From: UBA3537 sp038138145
Lineage (GTDB): Bacteria > Bacteroidota > Bacteroidia > Flavobacteriales > Flavobacteriaceae
NCBI GenBank assembly: GCA_038138145.1
Contig: JAYQDD010000005.1
Location: 137,148 to 201,147 of the forward strand
Reading direction: 5' to 3'
DNA length: 64,000 nucleotides
The notes below the pieces were generated by a model. That model saw only the letters and a program-made list of their open reading frames with translations. It was not told the origin of the DNA and ran no database searches. Made by a program: the position numbers and the translations under genes. Of this stretch, positions 51,749-62,222 are shown piece by piece (positions within the stretch are counted from its first letter, which is position 1; the number at the start of each line of letters is the position of its first letter).

Positions 51749-54700
51749 TTATAAATTAAACTCCTGTTTTTCTTCTTTAGATTTCATCAAAGATTCTAGT
51801 TCTTCACTAGAACCGACAATCATGTTGTCGTAGGCACGAAGTCCTGTTCCTGCTGGAATACGGTGTCCAACAATCACATTTTCTTTGAGTCCTTCTAGTG
51901 TATCTACTTTACCATTTACAGCGGCTTCGTTCAGTACTTTTGTAGTTTCCTGGAACGATGCAGCAGAGATAAACGACTTCGTTTGTAGTGAAGCACGTGT
52001 AATTCCTTGCAAAATTGGCGTGGCCGTCGCTGGACGTGCATCACGTGCCGAAACAAGTGTTTTATCTTCACGTTTCAAAATCGAGTTTTCATCTCTAAGC
52101 TCACGTGCAGTAACAATTTGCCCCGCTTTAAGCGTTGCAGAATCACCAGCATCTTCAATGACTTTCTTACCAAAGATATCGTCGTTTTCATCAATAAAGT
52201 CGGATTTGTGTACCAATTGATTTTCAAGGAAAATGGTATCTCCAGAATCTTCAATTTGTACTTTACGCATCATCTGACGAACCACAACTTCAAAGTGTTT
52301 ATCGTTGATTTTCACCCCTTGCAATCGGTATACTTCTTGAACTTCGTTCACTAAGTATTGCTGTACTGCAGATGGGCCTTTGATGTTAAGAATATCATTT
52401 GGTGTAACCGAACCATCAGAAAGTGGCATCCCGGCTTTGACAAAGTCGTTCTCTTGTACCAAAATCTGGTTCGAGAGTTTAACCAAATATTTCTTAACAG
52501 CTCCAGTTTTAGATTCAATGATGATTTCACGGTTACCTCTTTTGATTTTACCAAAAGAAACCACACCATCAATCTCACTTACTACTGCTGGGTTGGACGG
52601 ATTACGTGCTTCGAACAATTCGGTAACACGTGGAAGACCTCCCGTAATATCCCCTGCTTTAGAAGATTTACGAGGAATCTTAACCAAAATCTTTCCGATA
52701 TTGATTTTTTCATTGTCTTCAACCATCAAGTGGGCTCCTACTGGAAGGTTGTATGAACGAATCACACCACCTTTTCCATCTTCAATATGCAATGTAGGAA
52801 TGAGCTTTTTGTTTCTAGATTCAGAAATTACTTTCTCTTGGAAACCTGTTTGTTCATCAATCTCTACTTGATATGTCACCCCTTGCTCGATGTTTTCAAA
52901 ACGAACTTTTCCAGAGAATTCAGAAATAATCACACCATTGTATGGATCCCACTGACAAACGACTGTGCCTTTTTTCAGTTTCTGGCCATTTTTGACAAAA
53001 ATAGTCGATCCATAAGGGATGTTATTTGTACTGAGTACAATTCCTGTTTTCTTGTCTACTAATTTGATTTCTGAGGTTCTAGAAATGACGATATCTACGT
53101 CGTTTCCTTCGTTATCTTTTCCTTTAACGGTTTTCAAATCTTCGATTTCAGCCAGACCATCAAATTTAACAGCTAGGTTGTTTTCTTCTGAAATGTTTCC
53201 TGCAATACCACCTACGTGGAACGTACGAAGTGTAAGCTGTGTTCCTGGTTCCCCAATAGATTGAGCAGCAACAACGCCAACAGCTTCTCCTTTTTGTACC
53301 ATCTTTCCAGTGGCAAGGTTTCTTCCGTAACATTTGGCACAAATACCGGTTTTGGCTTCACAAGTCAATGCAGAACGAACTTCAATAGAATCTATTGGCG
53401 ACGCCTCAATTTTCTTTGCAATCGCTTCACTGATATGTTCACCTGCAGCAACAAGAAGTTCCTCAGTAATAGGATCATACACATCATCCAATGAGGTACG
53501 TCCTACAATGCGTTCTTCTAATTTCTCTACAACTTCTTCGTTTTTCTTGAGCGAGGTTACTGTGATTCCGCGCAATGTACCACAGTCGTCAGTATTTACG
53601 ATAACGTCTTGAGAAACATCTACTAATCGACGTGTTAGGTAACCTGCATCGGCTGTTTTTAGTGCGGTATCGGCAAGACCTTTACGAGCACCGTGTGTAG
53701 AAATAAAGTATTCCAAAATTGAAAGTCCTTCTTTAAAGTTAGAAAGAATTGGATTTTCAATAATTTCTCCACCACCTGCATTAGATTTCTTTGGCTTGGC
53801 CATCAATCCACGCATACCAGTCAACTGACGAATTTGTTCTTTAGATCCACGAGCTCCAGAATCAAGCATCATGTACACAGAGTTAAACCCTTGCTGATCT
53901 TCTCGAATACGTTTCATAGAAAGTTCAGTAAGCTCGGCATTGGTAGAGGTCCAAATATCAATCACCTGATTGTAGCGTTCGTTATTTGTAATCAATCCCA
54001 TGTTGTAGTTGGCCATAATCCCATCAACTTGTTTGTTTGCTGAATCGATCATTGCGTGCTTTTCTTGTGGGATGATAATATCTCCAAGACTAAACGACAA
54101 TCCACCTTTAAAGGCGAAATTGTAGCCTAATGATTTGATTTCATCTAGGAATGCAGCTGTTTCTGGAACAGAAGTTGCTTTCAAAATTCCGTGGATGATA
54201 TCGCGAAGAGACTTTTTTGTCAAAACTTCATTGATGTATCCTGCAGCAGCAGGTACTTTTTCGTTGAAAAGTACACGACCAACGGTGGTTTCAATAATTT
54301 GTGTTGTCAATTCACCTTCATCATTGAAATCTTCGGTACGTACACGAATTTGAGCGTTCAAATCGACACGTTTTTCGTTGTATGCAATAATCACTTCTTC
54401 TGGAGAGTAGAACGTTAATCCTTCACCCTTGATTTTTACGTCTTCGGTAGACTTACGCAACTTGGTCATGTAGTACAAACCAAGTACCATATCCTGAGAA
54501 GGTACAGTTACTGGTGAACCATTGGCTGGATTCAAAATGTTATGCGATGCAAGCATCAACAGTTGCGCTTCCAAAATTGCTTCTGGTCCAAGTGGTAAAT
54601 GTACTGCCATTTGATCACCATCAAAATCGGCATTAAAAGCCGTACATACGAGGGGATGCAATTGAATTGCTTTTCCTTCAATGAGTTTTGGCTGAAATGC

Positions 54701-56056
54701 TTGGATACCCAAACGGTGTAAGGTTGGCGCACGGTTTAGGAGTACTGGATGTCCTTTCAGAACATTTTCCAAAATATCCCAAACTACTGGCTCTTTTTTG
54801 TCTATAATTTTCTTCGCAGATTTTACAGTTTTTACAATTCCTCTTTCAATCAGTTTTCGGATGATGAAAGGCTTGTATAATTCTGCGGCCATATTCTTAG
54901 GCAATCCACATTCAAATAATTTTAATTCTGGTCCAACAACAATTACAGAACGTGCTGAATAATCGACACGTTTACCCAGTAAGTTTTGACGGAAACGCCC
55001 TTGTTTTCCTTTCAATGAATCTGAAAGTGATTTTAAAGGTCGGTTAGAATCTGTTTTTACAGCCGATGATTTTCGCGTGTTGTCAAAAAGTGAATCTACA
55101 GATTCTTGAAGCATACGCTTTTCATTTCTCAAAATTACCTCAGGCGCTTTGATTTCTACCAAACGCTTCAAACGGTTATTTCTGATGATTACACGTCGGT
55201 ACAAATCATTCAAATCCGAAGTTGCAAAACGACCACCATCTAGTGGTACCAATGGACGTAATTCTGGTGGAATAACTGGAATGGCTTTCATGATCATCCA
55301 TTCTGGTTTGTTCTCACGGTTTTGATTGCCATCTTTTAATGCTTCAACAACTTGAAGACGCTTTAATGCTTCTGTTTTACGTTGTTTTGAAGTTTCTGTA
55401 TTGGCTTTGTGGCGCAATTCAAAAGACAATTCTTCTAAATTGATACGTGACAACAATTCAATCAGACATTCTGCACCCATCTTTGCGATGAATTTGTTAG
55501 GGTCTGAATCTTCTAAGTACTGATTTTCTTGTGGAAGTGCTTCCATAATATTCAGGTACTCTTCTTCCGTAAGGAAATCCATTTTCTTAACGGGTTCACC
55601 TTCTTCATTTACAGCAGTTCCTGGCTGAATCACCACGTAACGTTCGTAGTAAATGATCATGTCTAATTTCTTAGATGGTAACCCAAGAAGATAACCGATT
55701 TTGTTTGGTAAAGAACGGAAGTACCAAATGTGCGCTACAGGAACAACCAAATTGATATGCCCTACACGCTCACGACGTACTTTTTTCTCTGTAACTTCCA
55801 CACCACAACGGTCACAAATAATGCCTTTGTAGCGAATACGTTTATATTTTCCACAGGCACATTCGTAATCTTTTACAGGACCAAAAATACGTTCACAGAA
55901 CAAACCGTCACGTTCTGGTTTGTGGGTTCTGTAATTAATGGTTTCTGGTTTAAGAACCTCTCCTCTAGAATCTGCTAAAATAGACTCTGGCGAGGCGAGA
56001 CCTATGGAAATTTTGTTAAACTTCTTTTGTGTTGTATTATCTTGTTTTCTTGCCAT
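51749..56056 (-). CDS. rpoC: DNA-directed RNA polymerase subunit beta'
   Basis: 1435 residues, similar to Bacteroidetes RpoC. It forms the catalytic Mg centre and the clamp. Zinc-ribbon CxCx..CxxC near residue 66-84 (CACGKY, CDRCG); the active-site NADFDGDQMAVH is near residue 470; the second zinc site uses CGTLRG and CEAKTG, CAKCYG. The trigger-loop region includes QSIGEPGTQLTLRTFH. The C-terminal tail has GASFQETT-like GITRAS and SFISAASF. It follows rpoB by 25 bases. Confidence 0.98.
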   Translation of the reverse strand: MARKQDNTTQKKFNKISIGLASPESILADSRGEVLKPETINYRTHKPERDGLFCERIFGPVKDYECACGKYKRIRYKGIICDRCGVEVTEKKVRRERVGHINLVVPVAHIWYFRSLPNKIGYLLGLPSKKLDMIIYYERYVVIQPGTAVNEEGEPVKKMDFLTEEEYLNIMEALPQENQYLEDSDPNKFIAKMGAECLIELLSRINLEELSFELRHKANTETSKQRKTEALKRLQVVEALKDGNQNRENKPEWMIMKAIPVIPPELRPLVPLDGGRFATSDLNDLYRRVIIRNNRLKRLVEIKAPEVILRNEKRMLQESVDSLFDNTRKSSAVKTDSNRPLKSLSDSLKGKQGRFRQNLLGKRVDYSARSVIVVGPELKLFECGLPKNMAAELYKPFIIRKLIERGIVKTVKSAKKIIDKKEPVVWDILENVLKGHPVLLNRAPTLHRLGIQAFQPKLIEGKAIQLHPLVCTAFNADFDGDQMAVHLPLGPEAILEAQLLMLASHNILNPANGSPVTVPSQDMVLGLYYMTKLRKSTEDVKIKGEGLTFYSPEEVIIAYNEKRVDLNAQIRVRTEDFNDEGELTTQIIETTVGRVLFNEKVPAAAGYINEVLTKKSLRDIIHGILKATSVPETAAFLDEIKSLGYNFAFKGGLSFSLGDIIIPQEKHAMIDSANKQVDGIMANYNMGLITNNERYNQVIDIWTSTNAELTELSMKRIREDQQGFNSVYMMLDSGARGSKEQIRQLTGMRGLMAKPKKSNAGGGEIIENPILSNFKEGLSILEYFISTHGARKGLADTALKTADAGYLTRRLVDVSQDVIVNTDDCGTLRGITVTSLKKNEEVVEKLEERIVGRTSLDDVYDPITEELLVAAGEHISEAIAKKIEASPIDSIEVRSALTCEAKTGICAKCYGRNLATGKMVQKGEAVGVVAAQSIGEPGTQLTLRTFHVGGIAGNISEENNLAVKFDGLAEIEDLKTVKGKDNEGNDVDIVISRTSEIKLVDKKTGIVLSTNNIPYGSTIFVKNGQKLKKGTVVCQWDPYNGVIISEFSGKVRFENIEQGVTYQVEIDEQTGFQEKVISESRNKKLIPTLHIEDGKGGVIRSYNLPVGAHLMVEDNEKINIGKILVKIPRKSSKAGDITGGLPRVTELFEARNPSNPAVVSEIDGVVSFGKIKRGNREIIIESKTGAVKKYLVKLSNQILVQENDFVKAGMPLSDGSVTPNDILNIKGPSAVQQYLVNEVQEVYRLQGVKINDKHFEVVVRQMMRKVQIEDSGDTIFLENQLVHKSDFIDENDDIFGKKVIEDAGDSATLKAGQIVTARELRDENSILKREDKTLVSARDARPATATPILQGITRASLQTKSFISAASFQETTKVLNEAAVNGKVDTLEGLKENVIVGHRIPAGTGLRAYDNMIVGSSEELESLMKSKEEKQEFNL

Positions 56057-56081
56057 TTTTTTATGGTATATGATAATGTTT

Positions 56082-59000
56082 TTATTCCTCTAATCTGATG
56101 TCTAATCCTAATCCTTTGAGTTCGTGCATCAATACGTTGAACGACTCTGGTAATCCTGGTTCTGGCATTGGTTCACCTTTTACGATTGCTTCGTAAGTTT
56201 TGGCTCTACCAACAACGTCATCAGATTTTACAGTTAAGATTTCTCGAAGTGTGCTCGAAGCACCGTATGCTTCTAAAGCCCAAACTTCCATTTCTCCAAA
56301 ACGCTGACCTCCAAATTGTGCTTTACCACCAAGAGGTTGTTGTGTAATGAGTGAATATGGTCCAATAGAACGAGCGTGCATCTTGTCGTCTACCATATGC
56401 CCCAATTTGAGCATGTAGATTACACCAACCGTTGCAGGTTGATCGAAACGATCACCAGTTCCTCCATCATAAAGGTAGGTATGACCAAATTGTGGAATAC
56501 CTGCCTCTTCTGTGAGTTCATTGATTTGATCTAAAGTTGCGCCATCAAAAATTGGTGTTGCAAACGTGCGTCCAAGATTTTTACCTGCCCACCCAAGAAC
56601 AGTTTCATAAATCTGACCAATATTCATTCGCGACGGTACCCCAAGTGGATTCAATACGATATCTACTGGTGTTCCATCTTCTAAGAATGGCATATCTTCG
56701 TGACGAACAATACGGGCTACAATACCTTTGTTTCCGTGGCGTCCAGCCATTTTGTCACCAACTTTAAGTTTACGCTTTTTAGCGATGTAAACTTTTGCAA
56801 GTTTGATGATTCCTGCTGGAAGTTCGTCTCCAACAGAAATGGTGAATTTCTCTCTACGAAGTGATCCTTGAAGGTCGTTTTCTTTGATCTTGTAGTTATG
56901 GATTAAGTCTTTTACCAACTTATTCAAATCAGCATCAGTAGTCCATTTTCCAGCAACTAAATGTGCATAATCGTCTACTGCATTAAGCATTTTAAGGGTA
57001 AACTTTTTTCCTTTTGGAAAAACTTCTTCACCGAGGTCATTAAAAATTCCTTGTGCTGTTTTTCCTCCAACAATTGAAAAGAGTTTTTGAACTAAAACAG
57101 ATTTTAGTTCTTCAAACTTCACATCATAGGTGTCTTCAAGCTTAGAAATATCTTCTTTGTCTTGAGCACGTTTACGCTTGTCTTTGACTGCTCTTGAGAA
57201 TAGTTTTTTCTCAATCACTACACCGTGTAATGATGGTGACGCTTTGAGTGATGCGTCTTTGACGTCACCTGCTTTATCTCCAAATATTGCACGTAAAAGT
57301 TTTTCTTCTGGGGTTGGATCAGACTCACCTTTTGGTGTAATTTTACCAATAAGAATGTCGCCTGGCTTAATTTCTGCACCAATGCGAATCATTCCATTTT
57401 CATCCAAATCTTTTGTAGCTTCTTCAGAAACGTTTGGAATATCATTGGTTAATTCTTCATTCCCCAACTTCGTATCCCGTACTTCCAAAGAGTACTCATC
57501 GATGTGTATAGAGGTAAAGATGTCATCACGAACAACTTTCTCTGAAATTACAATCGCATCCTCGAAGTTGTATCCTTTCCAAGGCATAAAAGCAACTTTC
57601 ATGTTACGCCCTAGTGCAAGTTCTCCATTTTGCGTTGCATAACCCTCGCAAAGTACTTGACCTTTGGTTACTTTGTCGCCTTTTTCAACAATAGCTTTAA
57701 GGTTTACTGAAGTACCTTGGTTTGTTTTTCGGAACTTAGTTAGTGGATAAGTTGAAGTATCAGAGTCAAAACTTACTAAGTTTTCATTTTCGGTTCTGTT
57801 GTATTTGATGACAATTTTGTCGGCATCTACATATTCTACCACACCATCACCCTCTGCGTTTACGAGCACTCTAGAATCTGATGCAACTTGACGCTCTAAG
57901 CCAGTTCCAACAATTGGTGCTTCTGGACGAAGTAGTGGTACCGCTTGACGCATCATGTTTGATCCCATCAAGGCACGGTTGGCATCATCGTGTTCTAGGA
58001 ACGGAATAAGCGAAGCCGAAATCGATGAAATTTGATTTGGTGCAACGTCCGTGTAATCAACTTGTGTTGGCTCAATAACTGGGAAGTCTCCTTCTTGACG
58101 AGCAATAACTTTATCTAATGTAATTTTACCGTCTTTATCAACAGGGATACTGGCCTGTGCAATGAGTTTTTCTTCTTCTTCCTCTGCACTCAAATAAACA
58201 GGTGCTCCCTTGATGTCTACTACTGCATTTTCAACTTTTCTGTATGGCGTTTCAATGAAGCCCATTGAATTTACTTTGGCGTATACAGAAAGTGAAGAAA
58301 TCAAACCAATGTTTGGTCCTTCAGGAGTTTCAATTGGACATAATCTTCCGTAGTGGGTATAATGTACGTCACGCACCTCAAATCCAGCACGTTCTCTAGA
58401 AAGTCCACCAGGACCAAGAGCCGATAATCGACGCTTGTGTGTAATTTCAGCCAATGGATTTGTTTGATCCATAAACTGAGATAGCTGGTTGGTTCCAAAA
58501 AATGAGTTGATGACAGAAGATAAGGTCTTCGCATTAATTAAGTCTATAGGTGTAAAGACTTCATTGTCACGAACATTCATGCGTTCACGAATAGTACGCG
58601 CCATACGCGCCAAACCTACGCCAAATTGTGAGGACAATTGCTCTCCAACTGTTCGAACACGTCTGTTTGAAAGGTGATCGATATCATCAATTTCTGCTTT
58701 AGAGTTGATCAACTCTATTAGGTATTTGATGATGGTAATGATGTCTTCTTTGGTCAAGACTTGCTTGTCCATTCCGATATCAAGACCAAGTTTTTTGTTC
58801 ATTCTGTAACGTCCAACTTCTCCTAAATTGTAGCGTTGGTCACTAAAGAATAGCTTGTCGATAATTCCACGAGCTGTTTCTTCATCAGGCGGTTCAGCAT
58901 TACGCAACTGTCTGTAGATATGTTCTACGGCTTCTTTTTCAGAGTTTGTTGGGTCTTTCTGGAGTGTGTTGTGAATGATGGCATAATCCCCTTGCTGTGA

Positions 59001-59894
59001 TGTTTCTTTGTGGAGCAAAATAGTTTTTGTTCCAGATTCAAGAATCTCAAGTGAATTTTCTTTATCAATAATTGTATCTCTGTCCAATACAATTTCGTTT
59101 CTTTCAATAGAAACAACTTCTCCTGTGTCTTCATCCACGAAATCTTCATGCCATGTATTAAGTACACGTGCGGCGAGTTTTCTTCCGATGACTTTTTTCA
59201 ATCCTGATTTTGAAACTTTTACTTCTTCTGCAAGATCAAAAATTTCAAGAATATCTTTGTCACGTTCAAAACCAATCGCTCTAAAGAGTGTCGTTACAGG
59301 TAATTTTTTCTTACGGTCGATGTAAGCGTACATTACACTGTTGATGTCCGTAGCAAATTCAATCCATGATCCTTTGAATGGAATAACACGTGCTGAATAT
59401 AATTTTGTACCATTGGCGTGAAATGATTGGCCAAAGAATACTCCTGGTGATCTGTGTAATTGTGATACGACTACACGCTCGGCACCATTGATACAGAACG
59501 TACCGCTTGGTGTCATGTATGGGATTGTACCTAAATAAACATCCTGTACGATGGTTTCAAAATCTTCGTGTTCTGGATCTGTACAATACAGTTTTAGACG
59601 TGCCTTTAAGGGTACTGAATACGTTAGCCCTCTTTCGATACATTCTTCAATCGTATATCGAGGTGGATCTACAAAGTAATCTAAAAATTCTAAAACAAAT
59701 TGGTTACGAGTGTCTGTTATTGGAAAGTTTTCCATGAAGGTATTAAAAAGACCTTCATCGGCTCTTTCATCTGATTTTGTTTCTAACTGGAAAAAATCCT
59801 GGAAGGATTTTATTTGAATATCAAGGAAATCAGGATATTCTGTTCTATTGACAATAGACGAGAAATTTAATCGTTCAGCTTTTTTTGCGCGCAT
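56082..59894 (-). CDS. rpoB: DNA-directed RNA polymerase subunit beta
   Basis: 1270 residues. The rifampicin pocket reads FFGTNQLSQFMDQTNPL...THKRRLSALGPGGLSRERAG, the wild-type sequence at the usual resistance positions (Asp516, His526 and Ser531 of E. coli). The C-terminal region has KMAGRHGNKG, with GGQRFGEMEVWALEAYGA and the C-terminal clamp. It follows rplL after a 124-base gap that holds a strong hairpin (59958-59996), a likely point for separate control of ribosomal and polymerase genes. Confidence 0.98.
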   Translation of the reverse strand: MRAKKAERLNFSSIVNRTEYPDFLDIQIKSFQDFFQLETKSDERADEGLFNTFMENFPITDTRNQFVLEFLDYFVDPPRYTIEECIERGLTYSVPLKARLKLYCTDPEHEDFETIVQDVYLGTIPYMTPSGTFCINGAERVVVSQLHRSPGVFFGQSFHANGTKLYSARVIPFKGSWIEFATDINSVMYAYIDRKKKLPVTTLFRAIGFERDKDILEIFDLAEEVKVSKSGLKKVIGRKLAARVLNTWHEDFVDEDTGEVVSIERNEIVLDRDTIIDKENSLEILESGTKTILLHKETSQQGDYAIIHNTLQKDPTNSEKEAVEHIYRQLRNAEPPDEETARGIIDKLFFSDQRYNLGEVGRYRMNKKLGLDIGMDKQVLTKEDIITIIKYLIELINSKAEIDDIDHLSNRRVRTVGEQLSSQFGVGLARMARTIRERMNVRDNEVFTPIDLINAKTLSSVINSFFGTNQLSQFMDQTNPLAEITHKRRLSALGPGGLSRERAGFEVRDVHYTHYGRLCPIETPEGPNIGLISSLSVYAKVNSMGFIETPYRKVENAVVDIKGAPVYLSAEEEEEKLIAQASIPVDKDGKITLDKVIARQEGDFPVIEPTQVDYTDVAPNQISSISASLIPFLEHDDANRALMGSNMMRQAVPLLRPEAPIVGTGLERQVASDSRVLVNAEGDGVVEYVDADKIVIKYNRTENENLVSFDSDTSTYPLTKFRKTNQGTSVNLKAIVEKGDKVTKGQVLCEGYATQNGELALGRNMKVAFMPWKGYNFEDAIVISEKVVRDDIFTSIHIDEYSLEVRDTKLGNEELTNDIPNVSEEATKDLDENGMIRIGAEIKPGDILIGKITPKGESDPTPEEKLLRAIFGDKAGDVKDASLKASPSLHGVVIEKKLFSRAVKDKRKRAQDKEDISKLEDTYDVKFEELKSVLVQKLFSIVGGKTAQGIFNDLGEEVFPKGKKFTLKMLNAVDDYAHLVAGKWTTDADLNKLVKDLIHNYKIKENDLQGSLRREKFTISVGDELPAGIIKLAKVYIAKKRKLKVGDKMAGRHGNKGIVARIVRHEDMPFLEDGTPVDIVLNPLGVPSRMNIGQIYETVLGWAGKNLGRTFATPIFDGATLDQINELTEEAGIPQFGHTYLYDGGTGDRFDQPATVGVIYMLKLGHMVDDKMHARSIGPYSLITQQPLGGKAQFGGQRFGEMEVWALEAYGASSTLREILTVKSDDVVGRAKTYEAIVKGEPMPEPGLPESFNVLMHELKGLGLDIRLEE

Positions 59895-59957
59895 CGACGG
59901 ACGAATTATTGATTAAAAAATAAAATTTATTGGTGCATATGTCTTTATACACAAAAG

Positions 59958-59996
59958 GGTTTAGGTCTCAGAACGTCCTGTCCTGTGACCTAAACC
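59958..59996 (-). promoter_or_regulatory. Hairpin between rplL and rpoB (attenuator or processing site)
   Basis: Perfect 10-bp stem GGTTTAGGTC / GACCTAAACC with a 19-base loop. In the minus transcript only a short U-tract (CUUUUG) follows, so it should terminate partially or be an RNase III site. It sits where E. coli has its rplL-rpoB attenuator. Confidence 0.6.
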
Positions 59997-60018
59997 GTTA
60001 AGTTTGGGAAAGCTAAGC

Positions 60019-60396
60019 TTACTTAAGCTCAACCTCAGCTCCAGCCTCTTCTAAAGAATTTTTAAGCCCTTCAGCTTCATCTTTAGAGACACCTTCTTTG
60101 ATCGCACTTGGTGCGTCATCTACAAGACCTTTAGCTTCTTTCAAGCCAAGACCTGTAAGTTCTTTAACGAGTTTTACAACTGCAAGTTTAGAACCACCTG
60201 CTGCTTTAAGTATAACATCAAATTCTGTTTGCTCTTCAGCGGCATCACCACCAGCAGCAGCTCCACCAGCAGCAACTGCAACTGCAGCAGCAGCAGGCTC
60301 AATACCATACTCATCTTTTAAAATTGTAGCAAGCTCGTTTACTTCTTTTACTGTTAAGTTTACTAATTGTTCTGCGAAATCTTTTAAATCTGCCAT
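60019..60396 (-). CDS. rplL: Large-subunit ribosomal protein bL12
   Basis: 125 residues. N-terminal dimerisation helices (LKDFAEQLVNLTVKEVNELA), an Ala-rich hinge (AAAVAVAAGGAAAGG), and the globular C-terminal domain (EFDVILKAAGGSKLAVVKLVK, GLKEAKGLVD). It forms the stalk that recruits translation factors, bound to L10. Gap of 68 bases to rplJ. Confidence 0.98.
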   Translation of the reverse strand: MADLKDFAEQLVNLTVKEVNELATILKDEYGIEPAAAAVAVAAGGAAAGGDAAEEQTEFDVILKAAGGSKLAVVKLVKELTGLGLKEAKGLVDDAPSAIKEGVSKDEAEGLKNSLEEAGAEVELK

Positions 60397-60464
60397 TTTT
60401 CTATCGTTTTAATAATGTGTTTTAATAATAATTTATAATTGTGTAAGTGCGTACGCGTTTAGGT

Positions 60465-60986
60465 TTATCCCTCTTTTTGAGATAACGTTTTAATTATTCC
60501 TGAAAGTTTACTACCACCCGATTGAAGTGCCGAAACCACATTTTTGGCTGGCGATTGAAGCAATCCGATGATTTCTCCAATGAGTTCTTCTTTCGATTTG
60601 ATGTCTACTAACATGTCTAATTGGTCGTCCCCAATGTAAACGGCTTCCTCTATGTATGCACCTTTCAAAAAGGGCTTTTCAGATTTTTTACGGAAAGCTT
60701 TGATTACTTTTGCGGGGGCGTTTCCAGTTTCAGAGTACATGACTGAAGTATTACCTTTTAGTGTTGATGGTAAATCTCCAAAGTCTTTGTCTGAAGCTTC
60801 CATTGCTTTTTCGAGCAAGGTGTTCTTTACTACAGAAAGTTGCACGTTTGCTTTAAAACATGCACGACGTAGTGCGGAAGTTGTTCCAGCGTTTAGTCCT
60901 GAAATATCGGTCAAATAAAAATTTGAACTTTCAGCTAATTGGGCCGTCAACTCCTTTATTACTTTTGATTTTTCTTCTCTTGTCAT
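60465..60986 (-). CDS. rplJ: Large-subunit ribosomal protein uL10
   Basis: 173 residues. It anchors the L7/L12 stalk and in many bacteria represses its own operon by binding the leader. TREEKSKVIKELTAQL at the N-terminus; TSALRRACFKANVQLSVVKNTL and LKGNTSVMYSE follow. The 17-base gap to rplA leaves no room for a classical L10 leader directly before it. Confidence 0.98.
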   Translation of the reverse strand: MTREEKSKVIKELTAQLAESSNFYLTDISGLNAGTTSALRRACFKANVQLSVVKNTLLEKAMEASDKDFGDLPSTLKGNTSVMYSETGNAPAKVIKAFRKKSEKPFLKGAYIEEAVYIGDDQLDMLVDIKSKEELIGEIIGLLQSPAKNVVSALQSGGSKLSGIIKTLSQKEG

Positions 60987-61003
60987 AATAATTTATTTAA
61001 CGC

Positions 61004-61699
61004 CTAATTAACTGCTGCTTTTGAATCCACTGCAATACTTGGGCTCATGGTACTCGACATAAAAATGCTTTTTACATAAGTGCCCTTAGCAGCTGTGGGC
61101 TTTAACTTAACTAAAGTTGACAATAGCTCTTTTGCATTACCCTCAATTTTGTCCGCAGAAAAAGAAACTTTTCCTATGGCTGCATGAATAATACCCGACT
61201 TGTCAACTTTAAAATCTATTTTACCTGCTTTAACCTCAGATACTGCTTTTGCAATATCCATTGTTACAGTTCCAGTCTTTGGGTTAGGCATCAATCCTCT
61301 TGGTCCTAATACACGACCTAATGGGCCTAATTTTCCCATAACGCTTGGCATGGTAATGATGACGTCTACGTCTGTCCATCCCCCTTTGATTTTATCAAGG
61401 TATTCGTTTAGACCTACGAAATCTGCACCAGCATCTTTTGCTTCCTGTTCTTTATCAGGTGTTACAAGTGCGAGTACTTTGATGTCTTTACCCGTTCCGT
61501 GTGGAAGTGATACAACGCCTCTCACCATTTGGTTTGCCTTCTTTGGGTCTACCCCAAGACGAACAGCGATGTCTACAGAAGCATCAAATTTTGCATTTGA
61601 TATTTCTTTCACTAAGGCAGAAGCTTCACTGAGTGAGTAAAATTTACTCTTATCAATTTTTGCAACTGCTTCTTTTTGTTTTTTTGTTAATCTTGCCAT
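61004..61699 (-). CDS. rplA: Large-subunit ribosomal protein uL1
   Basis: 231 residues. It binds 23S rRNA at the L1 stalk and in many bacteria represses rplKA translation. Signature GRVLGPRGLMPNPKTGTV; VSLPHGTGKD and the C-terminal MSSTMSPSIAVD. It is 12 bases downstream of rplK. Confidence 0.98.
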   Translation of the reverse strand: MARLTKKQKEAVAKIDKSKFYSLSEASALVKEISNAKFDASVDIAVRLGVDPKKANQMVRGVVSLPHGTGKDIKVLALVTPDKEQEAKDAGADFVGLNEYLDKIKGGWTDVDVIITMPSVMGKLGPLGRVLGPRGLMPNPKTGTVTMDIAKAVSEVKAGKIDFKVDKSGIIHAAIGKVSFSADKIEGNAKELLSTLVKLKPTAAKGTYVKSIFMSSTMSPSIAVDSKAAVN

Positions 61700-61711
61700 T
61701 TCAAATACAGT

Positions 61712-62152
61712 TTATTTGGGTGCTTCACCACCTTTTACAGTTATACCCATCGATCTGGCAGTACCAGCAACCATTTTCATTGCAGATTCAATAGTAAATG
61801 CATTTAAATCTACCATTTTGTCTTCAGCAATAGTTTTCACTTGATCCCAAGTGACTTTAGCTACTTTTTTAACATGTGGTTCACCAGAACCTTTTTTTAC
61901 TTTGGCCGCTTCTAATAATTGCACTGCAGCTGGAGGAGTTTTAATGACAAATTCAAATGATTTGTCTTTATAAACGGATATCACAACTGGTAAAACTTTA
62001 CCAGCTTTGTCTTGAGTTCGTGCATTAAACTGCTTACAAAACTCCATGATATTGACCCCAGCAGCACCTAAAGCGGGTCCAACCGGTGGCGACGGATTCG
62101 CTGCACCTCCCCTAACTTGTAGTTTGACTACTTTGTCTAGTTCTTTTGCCAT
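61712..62152 (-). CDS. rplK: Large-subunit ribosomal protein uL11
   Basis: 146 residues. It sits at the GTPase-associated centre and is needed for RelA and release-factor action. Motifs: KLQVRGGAANPSPPVGPALG, GVNIMEFCKQFNARTQ and the C-terminal rRNA-binding GTARSMGI. The gap to nusG is 70 bases. Confidence 0.98.
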   Translation of the reverse strand: MAKELDKVVKLQVRGGAANPSPPVGPALGAAGVNIMEFCKQFNARTQDKAGKVLPVVISVYKDKSFEFVIKTPPAAVQLLEAAKVKKGSGEPHVKKVAKVTWDQVKTIAEDKMVDLNAFTIESAMKMVAGTARSMGITVKGGEAPK

Positions 62153-62222
62153 TTTTAATTTTTAGTGACTTGTATTTAAAAGTGGAAGCTGAAAATACAA
62201 ACCGTGTTAATTGTAACAATTA

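Noticed and set aside
56082..59894. Rifampicin resistance changes in RpoB.
   Set aside because: The usual resistance positions are wild type.
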